Shown: piece after piece, positions 43,491 to 56,364 of the stretch
Numbering within the stretch: the stretch's first letter is position 1
Layout of the letters: every line of letters starts with the position of its first letter
Assembly: GCF_000002425.4 (NCBI RefSeq)
Contig: NC_037265.1
Coordinates: 4,218,323-4,282,322, forward strand
Source: Physcomitrium patens
Taxonomy: Eukaryota > Streptophyta > Bryopsida > Funariales > Funariaceae
DNA: 64,000 bases
Direction of reading: 5' to 3'
Translations under genes and position numbers: made by a program
Notes under the pieces: model-generated
Seen by the model: only the letters and a program-made list of their open reading frames with translations
Database searches by the model: none
Told to the model about the DNA's origin: nothing

Positions 43491-44540
43491 TCAAAAGTCC
43501 AACACTTTCTTAAGGCAAATCCTCTCTATTCCAACATTGACAAGTCAAAAAATTTATCATTTAACATTAAATGAATTCAAAGAGTTGCAAAAGACATTAG
43601 ATGAAATCTTAGAGAAGAGCCTCATTTTATAAAGCACATCACCATAGAGAGCACTTGTATTCTTTGCATCTAAAAAAGATACTAGACTTTGGCTTTGTAT
43701 GGACTATTAAGGCCTTAATGAGTTGATTATGAATAATATATATCTACTTTTATGCGTGGATGATCTTCTTGATTAATTTTGAGGTACAAATATCTTTAGC
43801 AAATTACACCTTTGGAGTGGCTATTGAAAGACACCTATTACAAGAAATGATGTAAAAAAGATGACATTTTGTATCTACTATGGACATTTTGAATGGCTTG
43901 TTTTATCTTTTGGCCTTCCAATGTTCTAGCCTTCTTCATAAATTACATAAATAGATTATTTTAGAACCTTTTGGATAAGTATGTAATTGTTTTCATCGAT
44001 GATATTCTAGTCTATAATAAAACCTCTGAGCAGCATGAAAAACATCTACAAAAAGAGTTGTGTCAATTATAAGATATTCGCTTTTATTGCAAGCAATCAA
44101 AATATAAACTTTAAAAGTTGGAGGTCATTTTTTTGAAGCATGTCGTGTATTTTAAAATCATAAGCATTAGAAAAAATTAAAATGAAAGAAATAGAGGATT
44201 GGCCAACCTCCAAAGATATTTTTGTAGTTTACTCATTCTTAAACTTTGTTAGATATTATTGCCATTTTATTTAGTAATTTGCATACATTACTACCTCAAT
44301 GACAAGCCTATTATAGAAAGATGCCATATTTGAATGAAAATCGGAGCAAAAAAGGACCTTTGATAAATTGAAGGAGGCACTCATTATTGCTTTAATATTG
44401 TAATTGTATAATTCCAACTTTCCTTATATACTTGACATTGATTCTTCCAACTTTGCTATTAGTAGGATATTTTATTATATATCATTTTATTTAAAAATAC
44501 ATTAAATATATGGCTATAGAAGATAAATACTAAATACTAT
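43491..44540 (+). pseudogene. RE-H reverse transcriptase and RNase H relic
   Basis: Broken frames contain LTLNEFKELQKTLDEIL, FASKKDTRLWLCMDY, VIVFIDDILVYN (FIDD active site, about 43985-44020), EQHEKHLQ and then the RNase H start DIDSSNFAI (about 44440-44465). Stops every few dozen bases. No integrase is seen. Confidence 0.65.
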
Positions 44541-44745
44541 CAAATTTTGAATTGTAGATGTGATACCAATTTTATGAACTAACTAAGAGCACTAGCCTTA
44601 TTTATATTGGATAAATTCCAAGTCACCAATACAAATCCTAACTTTAAACAAAAATTTCAAAGTTAAACCAAATCCTAGAAAAACAAGCCTTACATCTTTA
44701 AAAGAAGCTCTAAGCTAGCTCTTCAATCTTAATTGTTGTTCTTCA

Positions 44746-45683
44746 AATGCCTCCCATTTTTGTCCTAGGCAATTATTTTAGTGATAAGGTTTTTATCTTT
44801 ATACTTGAAGAAATTGATTGAATAGATCCTAGCATAGTAGCACCTATGGTTATTTTTATTGTTCTATATGTACCTTGGGACTTGAAGCCTATTTCAATAT
44901 CAAAGATTTTACTTTCTAAATTAGTAGATTTGTTGAAGAAAAAGGTCAAGATGAACATCCTTAAATTGTCTATTACACCTTACTCTAATTGATGGTTTGT
45001 CATACCAAAGCTGTCTGAGGCACTTAGGTTCATCCAAGACATGCAACCGACCAATAAGGTGACTATTAGGAATATGGAATCTAGATTAATAATAGATGAA
45101 CTAACAAAAGCTTTTGCAAGGCATGCCATTTATTTTAGTAGAGATTTATACTCAGGTTATGATCTCTTTCAATTAGCAAAGGAGAGTAGAGACCTAAGTA
45201 CTATGAAGACTCCTTTGATTTTAGTATACATGAGTATCGTAGCACAAGGTACAAATAATTTTGTGGCTCATATGTAAAATATAATGAACCAAATTTTAAG
45301 AAAATTTGTACATGAAAATGAAGAGCAAGAGTTGGCTATGGATGGATTAAAGGTGGTTTTGAAATTACTACTAGTATTAAAGCAAGTAGACTATAATTAT
45401 AGAAGACTGGTGATAGTGACAATTGATACATGTCTTATAGCCATTGAGTGGACTATTCGATAAGATAATGATGAGGGTAATCAATTTGTAATTAGGTTTG
45501 GAATAAAGATTCTCATTAAGAAGCAAAGAACTTATCTATAAGTGAAAAAAGAGCTTTGGAGTGCACTTACTACATTGAAGGCTAAGAAGTTTTATTTAAT
45601 AAAAGCTCATATTGTATTGGAGACTAATTGCTTATGTTTGCTTGGAATAACTTTTAAATGTACCATATTAGATATTACTTTTT
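44746..45683 (+). pseudogene. RE-N: relic of RE-A family RT and RNase H with internal deletion
   Basis: It reads VAPMVIFIVLYVPWDLKPI, LVDLLKKKVKMNILK, RFIQDMQPTNKVTIRN, YFSRDLYSGYDLFQL, then jumps past the RT active site to DYNYRRLVIVTIDTC and RNase H motifs (KKELWSALTTLKAKK, ETNCLCLLG). It keeps TGG at 44876-44878, where RE-A and RE-B have TGA. Stops are moderate. Confidence 0.75.
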
Positions 45684-45840
45684 AATCCTTAGTCTTATTT
45701 TAAGAATTTGAAGTCTTTTTGTCTTTAGTAATAGCCATTTTATTTCAATATATTACCATCTTTTAGTGATTTCTTAATCTTTTCAAGTGACATAAAAGTA
45801 TGTTGAGGATTTATTTCTTTAAAATTCATATCTTTGACAT
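45684..45840 (+). repeat. Chromovirus (RE-K family) LTR 3' fragment
   Basis: It matches the last 155 bp or so of the RE-K LTRs, including GGCAATAGCCATT-like sequence, and ends TTGACA at 45840. It lies directly after RE-N RNase H. Confidence 0.7.
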
Positions 45841-48800
45841 AAATATATATAAAAAATAAAAAATGATTAATATAAAAGATATTTTTATGATAAATTTTAT
45901 AATATTATATATTAAAATAAATTTTTAAGAATCAAAAAGAATATTTTAGTATATAAAAAATAAGAATATTATTAATACCTTCAAAGATTTTTTTATTACT
46001 AATAAAACTTTCTTTTCAATACGTGTTACCTTTTTTTAATACCATTCAAATCAATAAAATTGTTTTTATATAATATTTTTTAATAATTTTTAAAAATAAA
46101 TTATTAATAAATTAATTTAAATTTATTTATCTAAATATAGTAAATTTATTTAAAATAAGATAAAAAAATTAAATTAAATTTTAGAATATAAAATATTATT
46201 AAAAATAATAAATTTATTTATAATAAAATTATTTATAATAAAATATCTAATTATATTAGATTTATCACAATATTATTAAATCATATTAATTAATATTAAT
46301 TAATTATTTAATATTATTAAATTGAAAGATAAGTTATATATTATATTAAATTTAGTGGATATATCATTTTAAGAAATTATAAATCGAAAAACTCTTTGAA
46401 AGGCAAATAACTACTGGAATATTACTAAAGTATTAGTGTAATTATTTTTTAAATTTAATATTAGAATTTTCATTTCTATTAAAATTATAATGATAATACT
46501 TGACTATAGCAACTTTAAAATATTTTAAAGATATAAGAAAATTTAGAAATAAGATTATATTTATTACCTTTTGTAGTACTTTTATATTAAACTAGATTAA
46601 TTCTATTTTATCTTTTTAATATTTTTATTATGATTATGGCACTTTAATTATGTTATTTTAATATTTTTTTGATAATTTTAATTTTCTAAATTTTTTATTA
46701 TTACTGTAATAGTTGTATTATAATAAAGGAAATTAATTATGTGGTCAAATATTTAAACCCACCAAAGTTCACAAATGGTTTATAGGATGTCCTATAAGAG
46801 TTAGAATTTCTTAGTCTTATTCTCCTAACTACTTCTAAAGTGTTATATTCCATATAGGACATATGTACCAAATTTCTTCCTACTACTGCTATTACTAGTT
46901 GCTAGCTATTTTGATTTTTTCCATTGAAAATAAGTTTTTGTAAATTTTCTTTTTATCATCATATTCAAGAACATTTAAATTGTATAAGAACCAAAAGTTT
47001 TTCATAATATTACATAAATTTATTATTCTCTTCGAAAACAATAAAATTATTCTTTTGAAAATCTTCAAAATGTGTTCTAAAATTTACTAATTTTTTTAAA
47101 ATAAAATTTAAATAAAATTTTAAAAAATTATGGCATTTTAAATATTCTTTTATAAAATTAAATCTATTTTATTATATCTTCATAATTTTTTTAATAGAAA
47201 CAAAATTAATTTCAATCAACTAAAAATCCTATTTTTTCTATAAGTAAGCAAAAATTTAGGATATTTTTGTATACTTCTTTTACTTATCAAATATTATTTA
47301 TAATTTTTTAATAAATTATATATTTTAATAAAATATAATTTTAAATATTTACCTTAATAATTGAATATAAGTTATATTTAAATGAAAAGATATTTAATTA
47401 ATTATTATAATCACCTTTGAGACTTGATAAAACTTTATTCTTATAAAGTTTTACTTAAAAAGACTCTTTTAGCTTTTAGAAACTTTTAACTTCCAATCAA
47501 TTTCTTTAAAATTAAATAAAATTTATAGCTTAATTTTTAAAAAAATATTAATTTATTTTTCTAATAAATTCACTAATCAAAATGCATTAATAAACTCTTT
47601 TTACCTCAATAAATATTAAAATATTATAATAGGATTTATTATTAAAAAAATTAATTGATTGATTTTTAAAAATATTAAAAATCTTTGTAAAAATAAAATT
47701 AAATTATAAAAAAAATCAATTTATTATTATAAATGATAAAATAAATCATATATATCTTTCAGATATGCTGAAATATCAAGAATATCTTTATATTCTTTAT
47801 AATAAGAAATTTATCTTTGATTATGATAGGATATCACCAATCTAAAAAATGCACAACAAGTTTTTATTGATTCCATTATTTTTTTTGTCTTCATATAAGG
47901 TCCAAACTACGTGCCTTTATGATTTTACTTGCAATTAGATCTTCGGTCACTTTTTTGGCATTTCACTTCAAGGATTTTTCCTTGCACATTTTTAGCATCT
48001 AAAAATTTTCTTCTTAAAATAATATTCCAATGCTTGATTGAAACAATACTTTTCTTGCTATGATAATCACATCTTTTGAAGTGTATATTTTTTAGTGGTA
48101 AGATTATACCAATACAAATAATGAAACATTGAGATAGGTTTAAGCTCTAATTTGAATTGCTCTTTTTTATCTTACATCTTTAGTCTCTTCTTGTCATCTA
48201 CAATCATTTCTTGCAAAGTTATAAAACTTGAGGCTTCACCTTCTCTATGTATTATAAGATTCAAGGTTGATATTTGAGCTTATTCTTTCATGTTGGAAGA
48301 GATTTAATTTTTGTACTGTACGTTCAAATGTCATCTTCTAAAATCTTTGGTTGCTTTGTTGTTCAATGTAAAGCAATAGTCATTGTAGACTACCTTGGCA
48401 TGACAAGAATAGGATGTAGTTTTGTACCTATACCACGAAAGTAGCTGAGGAACAAAGCACATGGTTCCTTTTAAAAATTGTGAATCTTGTCTCAACTATA
48501 TGCTTGATACACTAACATAATAAGCTCTAATCCAATCTCTCTTCAAATAACGACTAAAGAATCCTATATTACTTTTATTTTTTAAAAAAATAAATAAATA
48601 ATTTGGTGGTATTTAAGCCTATAATATTATAGTATAATTTATTAATTAAAATATTAATAAATATCTAATATATATAGAAAAAAATCAAGTATAGATTAAA
48701 TAAATATTTTTATAATCTTTAATAGATTAAAATTCAAGTATTTCTATTAAGTTCATAGTTTTTATATTATCTTTTGTATCAAAAAGACTTTTACTATCTT

Positions 48801-50068
48801 CTATAGGATCTTGAATGAATCAAAATTAAATAAAGTAAATTAAAGCATATTGAAGAAAAAAAAAAAAAAAACAAAGATAGATTTTAGCAAAGATAGATTT
48901 TTAAAAAGTTTATTACATAAACAATAAATTTAATCCTATAAAAAATAGAGGTTCTTTTACAAAATTTAACAAAAAAATTGTAAGACAATTGAAATTAAGA
49001 TTTTATACCTAAATTATTTTTTAAAGGAATTAATAATTGGCTTAAATTTTAGATTTTTTTTGATAATTTATACTTTTGTAAGTGATTTTGTAGTTGTATA
49101 AGAAAAACATATGATTTTCAAGTTTTTTATCATTTTAATGGTAAAATTGGAAGATGTTTGAATACATATATAAGTAGGAATTAAGATTAGGAAATTTTAA
49201 ATTGATTATAATTTTTAAAATATCTAAAGATCAATAATTTGGATACATTAAAAATTTAAGGTGCTAATAGAACATATTATGACTAAGTCATATGTTGAGT
49301 TTATATGAAAATTCATAATTGAGTCACAAAAAGCAACTATTGAAAGTCTTTATTGAACTTATAGTAAGAAACTAAGTAATATTAATATGTGTTTTATTGA
49401 AATAATCATAAATTTATAAGTTAGATATTTTAAAAACCTTGTAAGTTTATAAATTTTTGGAGGAAAAATAATTGTAAAAATTTGAAGCTAATTCAAAAAT
49501 CCTATTAGAAGTTGTTTTTTGTTATAGTTCTTTGATTGGAATTTATAAAATTCTTAGAATTTTTTTAGGATCAACTAAGATTTTCTTTAAAATTTCATGA
49601 TTTTAAATGTTTTGAAATTTATGATTTACAATTTAGTAGAGTGTAGAATTTAATATTATCAGAATATAGGATTTAGAATTCCTTAAGATTAGGATTGTGT
49701 GAGATAAAATCTACTTTTTAATCAAAATATGGAAAATAAATTTAATTAAGGGTTATTCTAAGTTTGTAGTAAGAATTCAAATTACAAAAACATTAGTCAT
49801 AAGAAGAAGCACAATAATAAGAAACAACACATTACAGACAACACAAATTAAATTAGATTATTATAATAGATTTTTTTAAGGATTTTTATTATAAAAAATA
49901 ATTAAAATAATTAAAAATTACATCAATGACATGAATTATTAAAAATTCATACTATCTTTTTTACTTCATCTCCTATCCAATGACCATCATAAATAGGTTT
50001 TTTGAAAATAAATTAAAATATATATATGTGTATATTGATTTAAAAAACTAAATAAAAATTATAAAAGA

Positions 50069-50091
50069 TATATATATATATATATATATAT
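50069..50091. repeat. (TA)n microsatellite
   Basis: Uninterrupted TA dinucleotides. Confidence 0.9.
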
Positions 50092-50826
50092 GCATATACA
50101 CATACAGAGAAAGAAATAAATTTTAAAAAAAAGACAAACTAAATACTATACCAAGTATAGCAAATACTAATAAAGAAGTAGCCACAAGCTATTTGTCTAG
50201 AGTTTTTGCAATAATCACATAAATAAAACTTAAAGTGACATTTAAAGTGGTGTAGTTGTGTAATAGCTAACTTATATCGAATTTGGCTCAAGACAATGCT
50301 TTTGATGTATTTTACAAAAGACATTACTTGATTTAAAGGTACAAACAATTATGTTGGAGAAGTCGCCACTATAAGATTTAGGTCTGGGTATTAAAAATCT
50401 CAATCCATGTTTTTTTTATTACAATATCTTCCAGGAGCATAAAAGAATCTATAAGATTTAAATAGAAACTTTAAAACCTTAAGTTCAAAAGAGGCATTGA
50501 TACATTTATTTACATTTCTATGAGGTATATAATTACAAGTATATTTTTTTGTGACATCTTGTTAGAATAGCAAGTCTGATATCCTATTGTTTTTGATTAG
50601 GATTACAGATTAAAGAAGCATGATTTTTTCTAAGCAAATAACAAAAACAAAATTGGAGGGAGATTATTCCCATTATCTTTTGTAGCAAACATTGCTTTGA
50701 TTGATTAAAAACATCTTTAAAGTTTGAATTCTATTAATCCTATGAAAGTAGGATGGTCTTGTCAAAGATATTTTAAATAAGAAATAAATAAGATAAGAAA
50801 ATTTTGGTTTTTAGCATCCAATATAC

Positions 50827-50829
<3 letters not shown>

Positions 50830-50860
<31 letters not shown>
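50830..50860. repeat. (TA)n microsatellite
   Basis: Uninterrupted TA dinucleotides. Confidence 0.9.
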
Positions 50861-50862
<2 letters not shown>

Positions 50863-52776
50863 ACAATACATAAATCATAAAAGAATGTAGTTAATTTATA
50901 TTTATAAAGAATCCTAGATTTGGTGAAGAGAATCAAAATGATCAATAAGAAATAAAATTTCAAACTTTGTACTTCTATCTTATAGGATTAATGAACTTTC
51001 TTCACTTAAGCACTTTGTTGCTATCAAATCATATAACTTTGCTTCTTCAATTTTATCAAAATAAGTATTTATCTCATCAATAATGCGCTATCTAAATTTT
51101 ACCTCCATCTAATATATAATCTTCTTGAACCAACCCTCAACCTTCACTCTAAAATCTGCCATGACATATTCCAACTTCTAAATCCTTACCATCTTCGTTA
51201 TTCTACATTTATATCTAATATTTTCCATATTCAAGGTTGTTTATATACTCAAACACATATAATGGAATTTATAATCTTAATATATTTTTAAATAGTTTTA
51301 TGTATTACAAATAATTAGAGCTTTTAATGAAGATTAATCATTTGTCAATTCTACATGTAACCGTGTTTGATAATTGCAAACTTTGGCTTGATTGTCCATC
51401 ATTTATGATGTATCTTGGTTGCAATAGCATTGCAATCAAATTAAATTTGAGACAACAAATATTTTGCAATGCAAAAAGAATAATCAACTTTTTTAGTCTT
51501 TATTTGATACATTCTTCTTTGCTTATATAAGATGACTTCAAAGCATTGCATAAGAACGCCTTAAGCATATAAACAATTTAGAAAATAAACAAAATCCACA
51601 ATACCTTCTAACATATTTTTCAATGTTCCTTTTGCAATGTTGATTTGATACAACAAAAATGTGAATCTGTTCTCATGACTTCCATTAATATTTTATCTCT
51701 TCAAGTGCACAATTCCAATAACAATGGAAATGATCAAATTTTTGAAAAACATAACTTACATCATCCGCCAACATGTTTTTGATGTCACATTTATAACATT
51801 GATTTGGTGCAATGATATAAAATTTTGAAGGTGTAATAATACTGAAATTGAATGAAGATAATTTGATGGAGGAATACTATGAAGCTTTACAATGATGCAA
51901 TGATACAAACTGACATACTTTCTCACAACATCTTCTTTCTTCTTTTTTTTCCCCTAAATTCATACATAAAAATCTAAATTGTAAACAACCTATTGCTCAT
52001 ACTAATAGGTATAAATTGCAATTTAGAGGGATCCCAACTTCCATTAGAAAATGAACTTTACTTACCAATTAGTTTTTCTATTTGTCAAAGTCTAACAACT
52101 TGGTGCTATAAAATGGCAACCAAGCTAACCATTAGATAGCAAAGTTTACTCAAATAATCTCTTCACAGCTTCATGCAGTCTTCTCAAATAATCACTTGGA
52201 ACCACTTAGATTGATTCCCAAACTTATCCTGTAAACATAATTGTTTTCTTTAGAACAATTGTTTGCAATAAACATAATTTTTTAGAACAATTGTTTGCAA
52301 TAATATCAATTGGCAAGAGGACCGTAAAACAATGCCTACAGGAGACTTGCTGATTGTCCCTTTAGAAGAATGCTTCCAAAAGAATTAACACAATTGTCCT
52401 TCTTAATAAAATCAACCTAATTGGTTGTAGAACTGCCTTCATAGCTAATTGTATGGATTTCCTATTAAGATATATCACAAACACACAAGTACACAATGTT
52501 TTAAAAAAAAAAAAAAAATCTGATTTTATTTCTAAATCTCCCAATACCTCCTAGCTAGTGACATCCTTCAAACTAGAGTGTGTCTTCCTTCTAAACTTTT
52601 CTCAATTATATAGGATTTTCAATTGTAACAACTAATTGATCCTTAACAACCTATTCGGCAGTAACTAATCCTTAGCACCTATTGGTAATCTAATTAAAAA
52701 TTAATTATCCGTATTGAATACTAAAATTGATTTTTATTTTTATTTTTAAATCAATCAAAAAAACCATAGAATGTTT

Positions 52777-52779
<3 letters not shown>

Positions 52780-52812
<33 letters not shown>

Positions 52813-52827
52813 CATACATACATACAC
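52780..52827. repeat. (TA)n-(CATA)n microsatellite at the composition boundary
   Basis: About 29 bp of TA followed by four to five CATA units. Immediately to the right the sequence changes from very AT-rich to balanced composition. Confidence 0.9.
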
Positions 52828-52986
52828 TCATCCAATCAGTCGGTCACTTTCACCCAGGTGAAGCCACACATTCTCTTTCAAAACAAATCAATCATTAAAG
52901 CACACCCCAACCAAAGCATATGAGAGTGATTCAAATCTCACCCGCAGCATTTCCTCTGTCGGTGCATGCACACCACACCCAGTGGC

Positions 52987-53343
52987 ATGTCGAAGACCCG
53001 AGAAGATGCGATGGCGCTGCTGCCCATCCAGAGCTTCCGATTCAAGAAGGAAGACCCAGCCAAGCCTGCACTCGGGTTGCAGCTCGCCTCGAGACGGGGC
53101 AAGAGTGGGCCTGCACCGGGAGGAGTGAACGGCAAGCAGCGCTGGGACCTCTCGTCGACAATACTTGTTGCATGTGCAGCGTCTTTTCGTGATTTAGGAC
53201 TGAAAAAGCTCAGTGACCTCAGCATTGCTCTCCCCGAAGCTCATCTAGGACATCAGGTTGTTGCGGCTCCGAGTCAAACCCAGAACCCGAGCAAACGGGG
53301 CGAGTTACGGAGACTTGTCAAAATGTCCCACTCGATGGGCTGA
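52987..53343 (+). CDS. Hypothetical GC-rich ORF
   Basis: An ORF of 118 codons from ATG 52987 (MSKTREDAMALLPIQSF) to TGA 53341-53343. The first 55 or so codons favour G or C in the third position (GCG, CTG, CTG, CCC, ATC, CAG, AGC, TTC) and encode a basic, glycine- and proline-containing stretch (RRGKSGPAPGGVNGKQRWD). The later half is less coding-like. No domain, signal peptide or membrane segment is recognised. It could be a small plant-specific protein, a first exon, or chance. A minus-strand ORF overlaps it. Confidence 0.3.
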   Translation: MSKTREDAMALLPIQSFRFKKEDPAKPALGLQLASRRGKSGPAPGGVNGKQRWDLSSTILVACAASFRDLGLKKLSDLSIALPEAHLGHQVVAAPSQTQNPSKRGELRRLVKMSHSMG

Positions 53344-56300
53344 TGGGGCCGCTACCGTTCGCCGCCCCGGCTAGCGGTGCAAATATTGAAGACTGATGAA
53401 AAGCTACAGACTACGCGGATCACACAGTTGGCAGTCAGCCAGATGCTTAGTCCTCTTGCGGAATGCACGCCATTGGATTCATCTGGTGCACAGTGAGGAC
53501 GCATGAGCTCCGCCGGTGTGCGAGCTGGCTGCATGTTGCGGCCCTCCCGCGGAGCTTGCTTCATGGGAAGCTTGTGTCCCCCTTCCGATCGTTATTCCCA
53601 TATATCAGTCGTTCAGCTCGTGGAAATGTTGTGCTTCGACGAGTGGTGCTGATGTGAGTGGCTACTTGAAGACTTAGGGGCAAACTGGTGTAGTTTTCTC
53701 TTTGGGTTTTCTGTGACTCAATTTTCAGCCGATCTCAATATGTGCGTCTAGATTTCATTTATGTTTAAAACTCCATAGCGGTCCATGTTCCATCGGGAGA
53801 GGTGGGCTGTGGTGATGTTACATGATGAGCTCCAGATTCGAGGAGACATCTTATATGTTGGACACGATGAAGAAGCAACATAAATTACGCTGTTGAGTTT
53901 GTTCTGTGGGTCGAGGATTTGATTCGCATGTTCAAACACACTCACACCAAAAATTTCCTGCCGACGATTGTACTCCTTCAACGTTAAATCTAAAATTATT
54001 CAGAAGGTATGGCCACCGACGAACACACATTATGGCCTAGAAAAGCACGAGAACTTCGCTCTTCTGGCATTATTTTGAAGCGCCTTTATCATCGTCGTCT
54101 GCACACCATTCTCAGCCATTGCACCAACAGGAGCAGATTGACATTTGCTAATCGAATCCTGCTTTTGCACCTGACTAGGGCCATGAAATTTAAAGACCAA
54201 GAGGTTTTTTGTGCATCACTCCCTTGCCGAAAAGCAAGAGAAATCTTGATACCGTGGCTCTCAATAAGATTAATTTCGGAGTTTCGGTGGCACTTCCGCA
54301 TGACTTGAACCGAAAATCTAGCAAAATCTGGTGGATTAGTGTAAGGTATACGACTGATTTGAGTCGTGTTCCAGCGGATTGTACAAAGATCGCTTTAGCT
54401 TAAAGCTTTTGGAATGTCAATCGTCACACCAGCTGTTGGTCATGACATGGGCATACTGTACATCGTCGTGAAATGCGCAATACCATACATTAGCAGCCTC
54501 ACTTAGTCGGAAAAATTTAACTTTTTTAACTCGGGTCAGAGTGCTGGAATATTGTTGAAGTAACAAACATCGATTGTAACAAGAATATGCTCCACATCGT
54601 GAACTAATCTTCACCAACGGTAATGGCATTGGAACAGACCAACTTTTGAGGATACTGTTCTGTGGGGCTAGAAATCCGTGACTAAATATTTCCATATCAA
54701 AATGCGGCTTCGATCAGATACATGCACTGGCAGAAAGGGCTTCGGTTGGAAACTGGCGATCGTTGGCACAAGAAGCTGATTGGCGTCGAGGCCTGGGCTT
54801 GTTGTGTGCCGTGAACTTCTACAACACTGACCAGCAGCTTGCATAGAATGACACAGGATCCGGATCATGTCGGATAGACTAACAAAATGGAGCTGCCTGG
54901 TCACAATGAATCTAAACTGAGCAGTACTTTGCTTGTGGCCAGGCCTACACTTGACAGGACCCAAAAGACATCATTCCCTGGCAGCTAGGTGGCGTCCGAT
55001 TTAATTAAAGGCAAAAAAAGGAGCTTCAAATATGTTTTCTAGAAGATTGGTTTTTCCAGCAGGTACAGACGTAGCTGACACGTTTGCTGCACCTCATGCA
55101 TCCTACAGTTTCCCACTGCGAAGCAAGTGCCGTGATCTCAGATGCTTCCAGATTGGTCGAATCCTTTCCCCCCACTGCCTCGTGCTGCCCAAGGCTCCTC
55201 TGCCTACGATGCTCCAAAAATGATCGCCAGCACCGACACCAGTTTATCATGAGTAATAAGCTCGCGGCTGAACTCTGATTTAATATCATGCCTCTGATCA
55301 AAGTCGGTCCTTCTACATGGATATCGCTTAAACTTCTGGCATCGATCAAGTCCTTCCCTGTCGGAGGATGTCGTGTAAGTATTGTACATAGCTGTCGCTT
55401 GATTCGACGGTAACGTTAAATCAGATCTGCGTAATCTTTCATATTTTTTATAGATTGCTATTAAAATAATTATTTCGCCATCAGAAAGTGGTGCGGATGA
55501 CCCGCAAGTAGCTAGATTTATGATTATTGATTTTTTGTTAGCTTAGAGATTGGGTTCCAGTGACTGATTGATTACCTTTCGTTTTGCTCCACATAGACGA
55601 CACTGGGATCCAAGCAGGACTGAAAACAATACTGACGATTCATTCACTACGATTGAAGTTTAGATGTCGGATCACACAAATCCATTTCCAAAGATCCTTC
55701 CAGATAGATCAGTCAATCACCGTAATGTAGAATACACATGTGTGCCAACAAGTTTATTGATAACGATTTCAATTTTGTAACAGGATTTAACTCTGATTTT
55801 TAAAAGAAACGTTCCTTCAGAGCGAACATAAATCATAATAATGGTATCATGAGTACTAAATAGGGGATTTTCGCTGTCCCTTCAGCACTACGGGCAAGAT
55901 CTGGCTTGTATGAGCTGCAACATAATCTCAGGACAACAATAACAAGCAGGCACAAATATTGCACATGTTCACGGCGAATCGTTTTCTCTCATGTTTCCCT
56001 CTTCTGTTTTTTTCCTTTTTCTATTTGTTTGTTTGTTTGTCAGCCTACCGTGGAGCACCAACATTTCTCAAAGTCATACTAATGTTTTGGCCCTTTGTGC
56101 AGAGATCCATCTCATTTTCTGGATTGTCGTTCTATGTCTCTGCAATGTCTCCTGCAGATGCGGGCTTGTTTCATTCGGCAACAACCTGTTGACGACTAAA
56201 ATTGCAGCTCATGTGGTACCTTGCACTTCTTGACAGCTGAATGTTGTGTGCAATTGAACTCTGGCTCTTATTCATAATGTGCTGATGAAGCTTCGCCTAT

Positions 56301-56364
56301 GTTGACGTCCAGAATACAACCTTCTTAATGGCCCAGAAACTCACCACTTGAGGTCCCTGTGATG
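53344..56364. other. Intergenic region downstream of the NAC gene
   Basis: Balanced composition with only short overlapping ORFs on both strands (70-107 codons) that show no motif. The part next to 56364 should contain the NAC 3' UTR. No repeat copies of this region were seen in the window. Confidence 0.4.

Larger units (their letters stand above)
5195..44540 (+). mobile_element. RE-H: old gypsy relic, outer host of the nest
   Basis: Pieces of one plus-strand gypsy element can be followed across two large insertions: LTR and primer site (5.2-5.68 kb), gag (to 6477), a short piece (25193-25579), protease (41674-42250) and RT-RNase H (43491-44540). RE-A separates the first break and RE-K the second. 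Every part is stop-riddled. The left LTR start and a 3' LTR were not located, so the outer limits are approximate. The decay is greater than in any element inserted into it, as expected for the oldest layer. Confidence 0.6.
45841..52779. other. Seven kilobases of AT-rich DNA without recognisable genes
   Basis: Very low GC with stops in all frames. Short ORFs of 60-70 codons are not convincing. No terminal repeats or domains were identified. Microsatellites (TA)n occur at 50069-50091 and 50830-50860. It probably consists of very old transposon remains. Confidence 0.5.

Noticed and set aside
53748-55389. A cluster of 60-107-codon ORFs on both strands
   Set aside because: They overlap one another, mostly lack good starts, show no motif, and are expected at this composition.
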